Position numbers and translations under genes: made by a program. 8,579 bases of DNA, from the NCBI GenBank assembly GCA_964476585.1, contig CAYZBF010000044.1, positions 1 to 8,579 of the forward strand. The letters are read 5' to 3'. Below are positions 1 to 6,524 of the stretch, in pieces. The notes beneath the pieces were generated by a model, which saw nothing but the letters and a program-made list of their open reading frames with translations, did not search any database and was not told the DNA's origin. Position 1 is the stretch's first letter, and the number at the start of each line of letters is the position of its first letter. Origin of the DNA: CAYZBF01 sp964476585 (GTDB lineage Bacteria; Hydrothermota; UBA3072).

Positions 1-159
1 AAACTCGGGAAATTTACTGAATGGATAAAAAAATGGCAGAGGGAATGGTATAATATTGTAACTCCAAATGTCATTGATTCATTAATTATAAATCCAGGTA
101 TTCAACCTGGTAAGAACAGAATTATACAGAAAACTGTTCGTAAAGCGATTGAAGAATAG
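1..159 (+). CDS. 3' end of an unrecognised gene (5' end outside window)
   Basis: The frame starting at base 1 is open for 52 codons and ends in TAG at 157-159. The visible tail is basic and hydrophilic (it includes WIKKWQREW and ends KTVRKAIEE), with no membrane segment. I do not recognise the family and give no function. The stop lies 10 bases before the ATG of the metalloprotease at 170, and the next gene's AGGAAG ribosome site starts inside this stop codon, so the two probably share a transcript. The reading frame is short and could be fortuitous, but the close spacing to a good start site supports a real gene end. It also shows TAG apparently used as a normal stop here. Confidence 0.5.
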   Translation, partial: KLGKFTEWIKKWQREWYNIVTPNVIDSLIINPGIQPGKNRIIQKTVRKAIEE

Positions 160-169
160 GAAGATTGGA

Positions 170-1309
170 ATGAAAAAATATGTTATTCTCCTTATATGTT
201 TTTCCTTTTCTTTAGATGCGTATGAAATATTTGGACCAATATGGATATCTCATAATGTGATGTTTTCCCCTAACCTTGGTATTTTTGTTAATGCTAAAGT
301 GGCAGATTGTAAATATACATGGAACAATAAAATCTGGTATATTTATAATTATTTTTGTCATTTTGAATTTCAATATTCTAACTCCTCTCCTTACAATATG
401 TTTTGGTTATATATGGATGCAGAAACCAAAGCAGTCACCAACATTCGACCATAGCCACCCGACACAAGTCTTTTTTGGGATACAGTTGACATATATTTTA
501 ATAGTCACCCAGCCATAAAATGGTGTTATGATGGAACCCCAAATTTAGATGAATATGATTTCAAAAGTATATGTAAACATGAAATGGGCCACGCGGCTGG
601 TTTAGCTCATTGCCCCGGTGGAATAATGCAGCCAATAGATAGCGGAGAAGTACGGCATATAACTGTTGATGATGTAGCAGGAATTGCATGCCTGTATGGT
701 ACGTATTGGAAAAAGAAAGATAGTCCTTGCCATTATGAAGTTTATTTAGAATCTTCAGGATGTGAAGAAGAACCAGAAAGTTTCCATCAATGTACAACTC
801 ATGTACATTTAGTATGTTGCGAAGGAGGTTCCCATCCTTCTCACACGGTAAAACTATTCATCACTTATGATAATGGTGCAAGTTGGAATCAAATATGGAA
901 AAGGAATTCAGTAGGGATACACCGTCGGATTAAAGTCTATTTCAATAAGACATCTGCTAATACCAAAATTAGAGCTAAATGGTACGATAACGGAACACCT
1001 TTCGCTGAAGATACAACGAGAACTTTTACTGCCTACTACCGTCCGTTAGCTTGCCCTCCTATACCTATAGAAGGTTCAGGGTCGGTCTTATTAGAAGAAG
1101 AGAGTTACACTTACAGTAGTATAATGAAATCAAAGATAAGAAACAACTCAATCTATTCAATTTACGACAAATTAGGAAGGGCTTTAATGAGACATAAGAA
1201 GGGTAGTGTAATTAAAGAATATATAAATACAAAAAAGCCGGGTGTATATTTCTTACGGAAGGAATTTCCTGGAAAAATGCAGGTAAAAAAGTTAATAGTA
1301 GTAAAGTAA
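170..1309 (+). pseudogene. Secreted matrixin-like (M10) zinc metalloprotease with sorting-type tail, interrupted by in-frame TAG
   Basis: One frame runs from ATG 170 to TAA 1307-1309 (379 residues), broken only by TAG at 452-454 (codon 95). The ATG follows AGGAAG (158-163) by 6 bases; an in-frame TTG at 149 lacks such a site. Residues 1-17 form a signal peptide (MKKYVILLICFSFSLDA). HEMGHAAGLAH at 137-147 is the HExxHxxGxxH zinc site of metzincins, with Glu138 as general base. GGIMQP at 150-155 fits the Met-turn, and DDVAGIACLYG is the usual matrixin helix after it. A beta-rich, Cys-containing region follows (ITYDNGASW). Residues 325-379 (KLGRALM, PGVYFLR, KKLIVVK) resemble type IX-type C-terminal sorting domains. 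As written only a 94-residue stub is made. The frame and all catalytic motifs survive past the stop, so a recent nonsense mutation, a base error or readthrough are all possible. Identity of the protease is firm; its status is not. Confidence 0.8.
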
Positions 1310-1493
1310 TGACATAAAACTTAATCTTAAAATTCATTTAGCTAAATCGAACAAATTTCAGAGAAAATCGTAGTATTAATCCCACCGAATAAATACCAAA
1401 GCGTGAGAATTTTTTACTTATATACCCTATTGAAATTTAGATAAATATTAGAAATAGATTCTGACAAAGTAAGCTCGGACATTGACTTTTGAC

Positions 1494-1545
1494 ATCCTTA
1501 CCCAAATATGTTACGGACATAAATGGGTAGGTTAGTGGTAAGGAT
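1494..1545. repeat. Inverted repeat, 9-bp outer arms
   Basis: ATCCTTACC (1494-1502) pairs with GGTAAGGAT (1537-1545). Inside lies an imperfect second pair, CCCAAATATG (1501-1510) and CATAAATGGG (1518-1527). No T tract follows, so a terminator is unlikely. It may be a remnant of a small repeat element or a regulatory site; function unknown. Confidence 0.4.
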
Positions 1546-1646
1546 TAGAAGTAAAAAATTTGAGAGAAGCATGGATTATGTGATAAGGGTTATGGTACTG
1601 GTCTGTTAGTATGTTCTCCTCCCCAATCTCCAATTATCAGTCTGGA

Positions 1647-1687
1647 TAAACTACACAAATATATCCAGGATATATATGTGTAATTTA
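1647..1687. repeat. Long AT-rich palindrome
   Basis: Arms TACACAAATATATCC (1652-1666) and GGATATATATGTGTA (1668-1682) match at 14 of 15 positions around a single A at 1667. After one mismatched pair, TAAA (1647-1650) and TTTA (1684-1687) continue the pairing. A separate 7-bp pair, CAATCTC (1624-1630) and GAGATTG (1688-1694), encloses it asymmetrically. There is no adjacent T run typical of an intrinsic terminator. It could be a binding site for a dimeric protein, a bidirectional transcript-end hairpin between convergent genes, or an element end. Confidence 0.55.
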
Positions 1688-1732
1688 GAGATTGAAAAGT
1701 ATTTTATTGATGAGTAGTCGAAAATTCAAAAA

Positions 1733-1775
1733 TCAAGACCTGATTTCAATATTACATGCACCGTCCCCATTAACC
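1733..1775. other. Possible edge or remnant of a RAYT/REP-type element
   Basis: TCAAGACCTGA near 1735 followed by CACCGTCCCCATTAA near 1759-1773 resembles, from memory, short conserved strings flanking RAYT transposase genes in environmental bacteria. Within the window, a related GGGGTCAGACCTTGA occurs at the end of the RAYT gene (about 7970-7984), and CATGCACCG (1755-1763) recurs at 4293-4301. There is no transposase here. The match is short and may be chance. Confidence 0.25.
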
Positions 1776-1809
1776 GTAATGTGCCTTTAATTGTTAGATT
1801 TTACTCACA

Positions 1810-2652
1810 TTATTCTTTATTTTTAAAGGGCTTAATTTGGAGGGAATCCAGAAACTCATTAACACTCTCAAAGGCATCTCTCATAATCATTTCTCGATCT
1901 TCTTCATCTTCTATTTCCATGAAGTTAGCTATCCAGACTGGACCTACAGAATTTACATCTTCGAATTTTGCTTTTATCTTTTCAAGCCCTTCTCGGACCA
2001 ATTTGTTACCAAGAAAAGGTTTGATCTTTCCTTTGAGTTTTTGAATGCCGCCCTCGTAATTCTTGACAACAAAATAAATATCATAAGCATCCTTTTCTTT
2101 ATATCTTTCCCAGATAGCCATTCCTTTCATGATCAGAAAGGGTAATATTTGGGAAGCTTTGATCTTAACTGAATTCTTTGCTCCATCGGGCATTTTGGCT
2201 TCTATCTCTATATAGGCAAAATTATTGAAAACCAAATCACAGCCCCTTGCTTTCCTGGCTCTTACATCCTGAATTTTTTGAGTTCGGTGCGAGCCTCCGG
2301 TCCCTCCATATTCACCGGCAACCAGGTCAATTTCAACCTCCATGATTCCTTGATTTGTCTTTATTCTCCGAAGAAAAATGAACGGTTGCTCCCCCTCTTT
2401 ATAACCATGGTCTTCTAAAAGCTGCAGGATGGTTTTATAGCTCTCTTCCGATATATTACGGAAGTCAAAGGCAATATCTACATCCAGGCTACCTACATGT
2501 TTTTTACCCTTTTCTCCACATAAGAAATATGGTATCCACCCTCCAACTACAGCAATATTATCCCTGAATGCTCCAAGTATGCTAATAAGTTCGACCATTA
2601 CCGATAGACAAGTTTCTACTTCTGGTTTCCTATAATCAGATTTGGTCATCAT
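1810..2652 (-). CDS. AbiEii-like nucleotidyltransferase (putative toxin), operon 1
   Basis: A 280-residue protein with the DNA polymerase beta-type nucleotidyltransferase signature: GGW at 37-39, then GSLDVD at 54-59 with Asp57 and Asp59 as probable metal ligands, Asp63, and Asp109 as a candidate third acidic residue. A later KDAYDIY segment fits the Lys-Asp motif of AbiEii toxins. EYGGTGGSHRTQKIQD (114-129) is also in the paralogue at 4536-5390 and may be subfamily-specific. The family transfers nucleotides, some members to tRNA or other RNA; the substrate here cannot be read. Its ATG overlaps the previous gene's TGA by 4 bases (ATGA, 2649-2652), so translational coupling is expected. AAAGG lies about 11 bases upstream. 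A second ATG follows directly, so the start is uncertain by one codon. Toxin role is inferred from family and gene order; a housekeeping or defence enzyme is the alternative. Confidence 0.85.
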   Translation of the reverse strand: MMTKSDYRKPEVETCLSVMVELISILGAFRDNIAVVGGWIPYFLCGEKGKKHVGSLDVDIAFDFRNISEESYKTILQLLEDHGYKEGEQPFIFLRRIKTNQGIMEVEIDLVAGEYGGTGGSHRTQKIQDVRARKARGCDLVFNNFAYIEIEAKMPDGAKNSVKIKASQILPFLIMKGMAIWERYKEKDAYDIYFVVKNYEGGIQKLKGKIKPFLGNKLVREGLEKIKAKFEDVNSVGPVWIANFMEIEDEEDREMIMRDAFESVNEFLDSLQIKPFKNKE

Positions 2653-3728
2653 TGTAATCTCAACCTTTCTTTTTTAAGAAAATTTGCTGCCTCTTCACCA
2701 CGTTTCTTATAGTTCTTAAGATCTAAATAGAGCTGAACATCAGAAACGATCTTTAAGCCATTAACATCCTGTAATCTATAAAATATTCCATCATCATATG
2801 GTTCTAGTATCGTAATATTCGGTCCAGAGGTGACCTCTTTCCAGCCTAATTCATTTGCTATAGTTTCTACAAAATTATCAATATAAGCGAAAACTTTATT
2901 GTATCTTAAGAATGGCGCAATTCGGGAGGCACCTGAGGTAAGAGTAAAAGCATATTGAATATTTTTGGAATTACAATAGTCAGCAAGCTTTTTTTCAATT
3001 ACATCTGGCTCATCTAGAGAGTAGAAATTCTTTAATTTGTTTTTCTTATATGAGTAATTATCTGCCCATTTATTTAATAAAGCCTCAGGTTCACTCAGAT
3101 AGGTCTTCTGTTTTTCAGCTTCCTTTAAGTATGCATAATCCTTAAGCTTGTTTTTCATGTTTGAAACTAACCCCAAACTGACTTCAGCTTCCATCGCCAA
3201 ATCTTTCACATACCATTTTTTCCCAGGATCGCAAAGTAAGACTCTCAATATCCTTGATGATTTGGGGGAAAAGATCGATTTTAGAGTACGATTCTCCGGA
3301 TATGGATTTGGATTACCTTTGACACTAATATAGATGTTATCGAAATTCAATAGACAATTTCCTGCGAGGTCAATATAGCCTATACCATTTATCTGACATA
3401 TCCTTTCGGACTCTTCTGAAACATATGGTGCGCCAAATATGCCATAAACATTGTTTCTCATCCCAATTACTTCCTGTAATTGATTTGCAGCTAATCTTGC
3501 ATATTTGGGTAAACCGAGAGATTTTATTTCAAAAATCAATGTGTATTTATCTCCGTTTTTAGTACTGATGACATAAACAAGATCTAATTCTTTAGTATAT
3601 TTAGTATTAGAAAAGAATGGCTCCCTCATTTGCTCGGTTACATCTCCAGGTACAATTAATCCAGTTTTTCTAAGAATGTCTTTAAAAACTTTTTCTATTT
3701 CTTTAGTTGTTTCTTTTTCTTTTAACAT
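2649..3728 (-). CDS. AbiEi-like antitoxin/autorepressor with PD-(D/E)xK-like N-terminal domain, operon 1
   Basis: The upstream partner of the AbiEii-like gene, 359 residues from the chosen ATG (3726-3728). I prefer this to ATG 3738-3740 because GGAG lies 6 bases before it, whereas the earlier ATG has no ribosome site. Visible parts: residues 1-135 hold Asp49, FEIK (66-69) and Gln83 in the order of a PD-(D/E)xK nuclease fold, then GIGYIDLAGN (115-124); residues 150-210 are a winged helix (SPKSSRILRVLL, then VSLGLVSNMKNKL); the C-terminal part has YAFTL, PYDDG and DVQLYLDL followed by KKRGEEAA, the usual end of AbiEi-type proteins. Classical AbiEi is shorter and lacks the nuclease-like part. 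It probably binds the two palindromes at 3747-3828, represses its own operon and counters the toxin. Family assignment is fairly firm; nuclease activity is speculative. Confidence 0.8.
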   Translation of the reverse strand: MLKEKETTKEIEKVFKDILRKTGLIVPGDVTEQMREPFFSNTKYTKELDLVYVISTKNGDKYTLIFEIKSLGLPKYARLAANQLQEVIGMRNNVYGIFGAPYVSEESERICQINGIGYIDLAGNCLLNFDNIYISVKGNPNPYPENRTLKSIFSPKSSRILRVLLCDPGKKWYVKDLAMEAEVSLGLVSNMKNKLKDYAYLKEAEKQKTYLSEPEALLNKWADNYSYKKNKLKNFYSLDEPDVIEKKLADYCNSKNIQYAFTLTSGASRIAPFLRYNKVFAYIDNFVETIANELGWKEVTSGPNITILEPYDDGIFYRLQDVNGLKIVSDVQLYLDLKNYKKRGEEAANFLKKERLRLQ

Positions 3729-3746
3729 ATTTAACTCCATTTATTA

Positions 3747-3764
3747 TTTCAACGTTTGTTGAAA
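3747..3764. promoter_or_regulatory. Operator O1 of operon 1 (overlaps -10)
   Basis: TTTCAACG-TT-TGTTGAAA: two 8-base half-sites with one mismatch around a TT centre. It overlaps the inferred -10 box and transcription start of the AbiEi/AbiEii operon, the position expected for autorepression. A near-identical copy lies 64 bp away centre to centre, about six helical turns. Confidence 0.7.
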
Positions 3765-3790
3765 TATAATATAGATTGAAATTTTGTCAA
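3763..3790 (-). promoter_or_regulatory. Promoter of AbiEi/AbiEii operon 1
   Basis: Read on the minus strand: TTGACA (3785-3790), a 16-base spacer, TATATT (3763-3768). The -35 is a perfect consensus. Transcription would start near 3756, giving a leader of roughly 28 bases before ATG 3728. The -10 shares two bases with operator O1. Confidence 0.65.
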
Positions 3791-3810
3791 GTATTTCACT
3801 TAAAATAAAT

Positions 3811-3828
3811 TTTCAACGTTCGTTGAAA
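3811..3828. promoter_or_regulatory. Operator O2 of operon 1 (upstream)
   Basis: TTTCAACG-TT-CGTTGAAA is a perfect 8+8 inverted repeat, differing from O1 at one base. It lies 20 bases upstream of the -35 box. Two sites on the same face of the helix would suit cooperative binding of AbiEi across the promoter. Confidence 0.7.
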
Positions 3829-4081
3829 CTATTTATATAATAAAACAGATCTATATCCTTTAAATCTTTCGCTCTTTTATATAAATTTCCCAATAATGAA
3901 TACTCAAGTAATTTAAACATGAAATATTTTTTCATTCCCCCATTTTAAAATTATTGCCGTCATCCAACACCTTTTAAGCCCATATTATTACTGAAATATT
4001 GAATAGTTAAGAATATGCTAATTATTAATAGAATTAAAAATAGGATGGAATTAAAAAATGTCAAAATGTCAATAATGGGTA
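3829..4081. other. AT-rich intergenic stretch left of the scaffold gap
   Basis: No coding potential seen. Near its right end, TGTCAA occurs twice (4059-4064, 4067-4072). On the minus strand the first gives TTGACA-N16-TATTTT (-10 at 4037-4042), a weak possible extra promoter toward operon 1. The AAAAAATGTCAA there also occurs at the operon 2 promoter (6561-6572); this may be chance in AT-rich DNA or a shared upstream remnant. Confidence 0.35.
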
Positions 4082-4121
4082 AATGAGTTGGTTGGTTGGT
4101 CAGTTAATCAGTTGGTCGGTT
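4082..4121 (-). repeat. Degenerate octamer tandem repeat (5 units)
   Basis: Five contiguous 8-base units of consensus RRTYRGTT on the plus strand: AATGAGTT, GGTTGGTT, GGTCAGTT, AATCAGTT, GGTCGGTT. The complement (AACTGACC-like) matches the AACTGAC-type heptamers at 4472-4534, so this looks like the same repeat class in opposite orientation with period 8. It stops where the poly-G tract begins. Confidence 0.5.
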
Positions 4122-4123
4122 CT

Positions 4124-4214
4124 GGGGGGGGGGGGGGGGCGGCGGGCGGGGGCGCGGGGGGGAGGGTGGGAGGGGGGGGNNNNNNNNNNCCCCCCCCCCC
4201 CCCCCCCCCCCCCC
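4124..4214. other. Scaffold gap: 10 N between poly-G and poly-C ends (assembly artefact)
   Basis: A 16-G run (4124-4139), then G-rich sequence to 4179, ten N (4180-4189), then 25 C (4190-4214). Both contig ends read as poly-G pointing into the gap, the pattern expected when no-signal poly-G read tails from two-colour sequencing are assembled. The composition is alien to the AT-rich surroundings. The reading frame crossing this tract is meaningless and the gap length is unknown. Confidence 0.9.
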
Positions 4215-4311
4215 ATCTTTAATCCCCTTATAATTATGGGCATTGGAACAAAACATAAAAACGTAGTAAACACATTTTTAATGTCACACTGTCATGCACC
4301 GAGATAGATTT

Positions 4312-4377
4312 TACTAAAGCAACTAAAGCATAAATAGCTCCAGCAATTATACCATTAACTAAGAGTTGAGGTAACAA
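4312..4377 (-). pseudogene. Decayed 5' fragment of livH-like branched-chain amino acid ABC permease
   Basis: From a possible TTG start (4375-4377), with GGAGG 4 bases upstream, the minus strand reads LLPQLLVNGIIAGAIYALVAL. This is very like the N-terminus of LivH-type permeases (first membrane helix, normally followed by GxTLIYG). Similarity stops at about 4315. The following residues (VKSISVHDSV) look unrelated and the frame closes soon after, with no further membrane helices. Full LivH is about 290-300 residues, so this is a stub. The junction lies about 15 bases from a TGCACCG string also seen at 1757-1763, hinting at interruption by a mobile element. The fragment is short, so identification is moderate. 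Confidence 0.5.
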
Positions 4378-4393
4378 ACATCCTCCAGGATTT

Positions 4394-4421
4394 CGTTATC
4401 AGTGAATCGTTATTAGTTATT
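4394..4421 (-). repeat. Short heptamer array, reverse orientation (4 units)
   Basis: Plus-strand units CGTTATC, AGTGAAT, CGTTATT, AGTTATT. On the minus strand they read AATAACT, AATAACG and so on, the same family as the arrays at 6579-6879. GTTATCAGT (4395-4403) is complementary to ACTGATAAC (4494-4502) in the next array, so the two could form a hairpin. Confidence 0.55.
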
Positions 4422-4471
4422 CGTCCTCTCTCGCCCACCAACCCACAGAGAATTAACCACTGTAAGCAGGC

Positions 4472-4534
4472 AACTGAAAACTGACAACGGACAACTGATA
4501 ACTACTGACCAGTGACCGATAACTATTGACTTCC
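4472..4534 (+). repeat. Degenerate heptamer tandem array (about 9 units)
   Basis: Nine 7-base steps with units such as AACTGAA, AACTGAC, AACGGAC, AACTGAT, then a drift toward GACCAGT, GACCGAT, AACTATT. The last unit ends just before the stop of the operon 2 AbiEii-like gene (TGA, 4536-4538). Similar in kind to cyanobacterial short tandemly repeated heptanucleotides. Confidence 0.6.
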
Positions 4535-4535
4535 T

Positions 4536-5390
4536 TCACATTAATCCTTCCAGGAGATCTTGAATTAATTCAAAAGAATCTCTTCGGTAGAATTCCCAAT
4601 CTTCAGAACCTGCACGTCCAGGCAGTACAAAGTCTGCTGAAACAATAGGTCCCATAGAATCTATTGTAGAAAACAAAAACGATAAGTTTTTTATTGCTTC
4701 TATCACTAATTTATGATTTAAAAAGGGTTTTACTTCAGTAATTACACTGCCGACACCCTCTTTGTAATATTTCAAAATCGAACAGATATCATAGATATCC
4801 TTGGTTCGGCTTTTATCTCCATCAAAAGCTATCGCCTTCATGGTAATAACTGCAACAACACCAGAAACTTTTATCTCTGTTCTATATCTTGCTTTGTTAG
4901 GAATGAGTCCCTCTATTTCGAAAATTTCATTATTTTGAAATGCTAAATCTATACCCCTTGCTTTTATAGCTAATATATCCTGTATTTTCTGATGTCTGTG
5001 TTGTTTCCCGGAACCTCCATACTCTGAGGCAAGGAAATCTACATGAATTAACATTTTTTGTATTTCTTTTTCAAAACTATGAGGAATAGGTTGATTATCT
5101 CTGCTTTTTCTAATCCTATAATTATTTCGTTCGAGTTTCTGCCTAATGCTCTCATAAACTTCATCTAAATCTGGAATACTCTTATGGTCAAGAGCAATGT
5201 CAATATCTACAGAACCTATATGATTAAACTCTACATCTTTTGATTTATACCTTTCCAGAAGAAAGTAAGGTACCCATCCTCCAACTAAAACAAAATTCTC
5301 CTTGTATTCATTAAGAAGTATTAAAACTTCGAGAAGTATACTTTTTGATATTTCAACTGTGCGTCTATTGTATGCTTCTATATCAACCAT
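4536..5390 (-). CDS. AbiEii-like nucleotidyltransferase (putative toxin), operon 2
   Basis: A 284-residue paralogue of the protein at 1810-2652. GGW is again at 37-39, followed by GSVDID (59-64) with Asp62 and Asp64 as probable metal ligands, Asp68, and HVDF with Asp118 as the candidate third acidic residue. ASEYGGSGKQHRHQKIQD is the shared segment and KDIYDIC the AbiEii-type Lys-Asp motif. The C-terminus aligns too (VKPFLNHKLV here, IKPFLGNKLV there). By eye similarity is moderate, so the duplication or separate acquisition is old. ATG 5388-5390 comes 2 bases after the TAA of the AbiEi-like gene; only a weak GGA lies upstream, so coupling to upstream translation is likely. The stop is TGA. 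All visible active-site residues are present, so it should be functional. The substrate cannot be read. Confidence 0.85.
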   Translation of the reverse strand: MVDIEAYNRRTVEISKSILLEVLILLNEYKENFVLVGGWVPYFLLERYKSKDVEFNHIGSVDIDIALDHKSIPDLDEVYESIRQKLERNNYRIRKSRDNQPIPHSFEKEIQKMLIHVDFLASEYGGSGKQHRHQKIQDILAIKARGIDLAFQNNEIFEIEGLIPNKARYRTEIKVSGVVAVITMKAIAFDGDKSRTKDIYDICSILKYYKEGVGSVITEVKPFLNHKLVIEAIKNLSFLFSTIDSMGPIVSADFVLPGRAGSEDWEFYRRDSFELIQDLLEGLM

Positions 5391-5392
5391 TT

Positions 5393-6508
5393 TTAAAATC
5401 CAATAATTTTTTCCTTCAAAACTTCAGCTTGTTCTTTACCCCTCGCTGGATAATTTGAAAGATCAAGATATAGTTGTATTTTACCTACAATTCTCACTCC
5501 CTCAATTGTCTGAATCGGATTAAATACACCTTCATCATAGGGTAGAATGAGATGTAGATTGCCTCCTGAAGTTACTGGCTTAATATTAGATTTTTTAGCA
5601 AATTCTTCAATGTTACCAAGCAAATATAGATGCACATGAGGTGTTCTTACATATGGGATAATAAAATTTGAACCGGCAAAGAGAGTAAAGGCATAGGTAA
5701 ATTTCCCCTTTTCAGCAATATCTGCCACTCTCTCGATAATTTTTCCGTATATATTCTCTCCCAGATAGAAACTTTCTATCTTATTTATCTCTGTAATTTT
5801 ATATATGGAACTCCATCGTTCTAAGAGTTCGGAGGGTTTAGAAACCTTTATGCCTTTTTTGGTTTTCTCAACATACTCTTCATCAATCAATTTTTTGACA
5901 ACATTGTATGTTTGCCCTAAACTTACCTTAGAAGTTGCGGAAAGTTCTTTATAGTGCCAACATTGAGAAGTGTTCTCAAGAATAATTCTTATAACACGGG
6001 AGGCTTTGGGTGAAAATAGGGATTTAAGTTCCTTCTTTTCTCTTCTTATACTCTTATCACTTTCCTTAATAATAAAACCTTCTTTTAGAAATATACCTAT
6101 GTTACCGATAGTATCAATGTAACTTATATTTTCATTTCGACAGAGTTCTCTGGCTCTGGGTCCAATAAATGGGCCTACAAGAAGGGGATTCAGTTCAGGA
6201 TAGTTTTCTTTTATCTCCTTCAGATAGGATATTCCACTCCTTAAGAACCTTGGTTCGGTACTCCTTCGGACTTCAACGACAAACTTTTTCCCGATAAGTT
6301 TGCCTTCTACGGATTCCTTTCCTGAGTTTTTAACCTCCTCCAATTGTCCTTTTATCTTTCTACTAATTTTTATCTGGATTATTGCGTCAGGAATCCTTTT
6401 TGTTTCTAAATTGGGCGAGAAGTCCATTTTAAATCTCAGATTCTCTGAGAACTCTAAACTTTCTTTAAGGATATTTATCGTTTCTTCTAAAATTTCCATA
6501 TCTTCCAT
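5393..6508 (-). CDS. AbiEi-like antitoxin/autorepressor, operon 2 (degenerate nuclease-like motif)
   Basis: A 371-residue paralogue of the protein at 2649-3728, with the same domain order. The N-terminal part has PD (40-41) and VVEVRRS, where EVR (79-81) replaces the ExK of the other copy, so a PD-(D/E)xK site would be inactive. SYIDTIGN (129-136) matches YIDLAGN. The winged helix follows (SLFSPKASRVIRIIL, 163-177, then VSLGQTYNVVKKL). The C-terminal part has YAFTLFAG, PYDEG and IQLYLDL followed by PARGKEQAE, as in its paralogue. Start is ATG 6506-6508; a second ATG three codons on is possible, and neither has a strong ribosome site. It leads the operon and probably represses it at the palindrome 6525-6547. 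Antitoxin and repressor roles come from the family and the operator position. Confidence 0.8.
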   Translation of the reverse strand: MEDMEILEETINILKESLEFSENLRFKMDFSPNLETKRIPDAIIQIKISRKIKGQLEEVKNSGKESVEGKLIGKKFVVEVRRSTEPRFLRSGISYLKEIKENYPELNPLLVGPFIGPRARELCRNENISYIDTIGNIGIFLKEGFIIKESDKSIRREKKELKSLFSPKASRVIRIILENTSQCWHYKELSATSKVSLGQTYNVVKKLIDEEYVEKTKKGIKVSKPSELLERWSSIYKITEINKIESFYLGENIYGKIIERVADIAEKGKFTYAFTLFAGSNFIIPYVRTPHVHLYLLGNIEEFAKKSNIKPVTSGGNLHLILPYDEGVFNPIQTIEGVRIVGKIQLYLDLSNYPARGKEQAEVLKEKIIGF

Positions 6509-6524
6509 TTTTCACTAAAACCCC

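Larger units (their letters stand above)
1310..1809. other. Gene-free intergenic stretch with palindromes
   Basis: Five hundred bases with no convincing reading frame on either strand, between the convergent ends of the metalloprotease and the first AbiEii-like gene. It holds an inverted repeat (1494-1545), a long AT-rich palindrome (1647-1687) and a possible mobile-element edge (1733-1775), listed separately. I see no GC-rich hairpin followed by a T run, so no clear intrinsic terminator for either flanking operon. Confidence 0.6.

Noticed and set aside
276..518. Plus-strand frame overlapping the metalloprotease around the TAG
   Set aside because: Considered as a frameshift explanation, but the protease frame continues unchanged on both sides of the stop, so a nonsense codon is the simpler reading.
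561..797. Minus-strand reading frame opposite the metalloprotease
   Set aside because: Shadow of the strand encoding the zinc-binding motif; no independent evidence.
1781..2145. Plus-strand frames opposite the AbiEii-like gene
   Set aside because: Antisense shadows of a gene with clear motifs on the other strand.
4124..4179. G-quadruplex-forming region
   Set aside because: The G-rich tract would fold as one on paper but is mirrored by poly-C across an N gap, which indicates artefact rather than biology.
4083..4307. Reading frame encoding Gly/Arg-rich then poly-Pro peptide
   Set aside because: It runs across the poly-G, N and poly-C tract, which is an assembly artefact.
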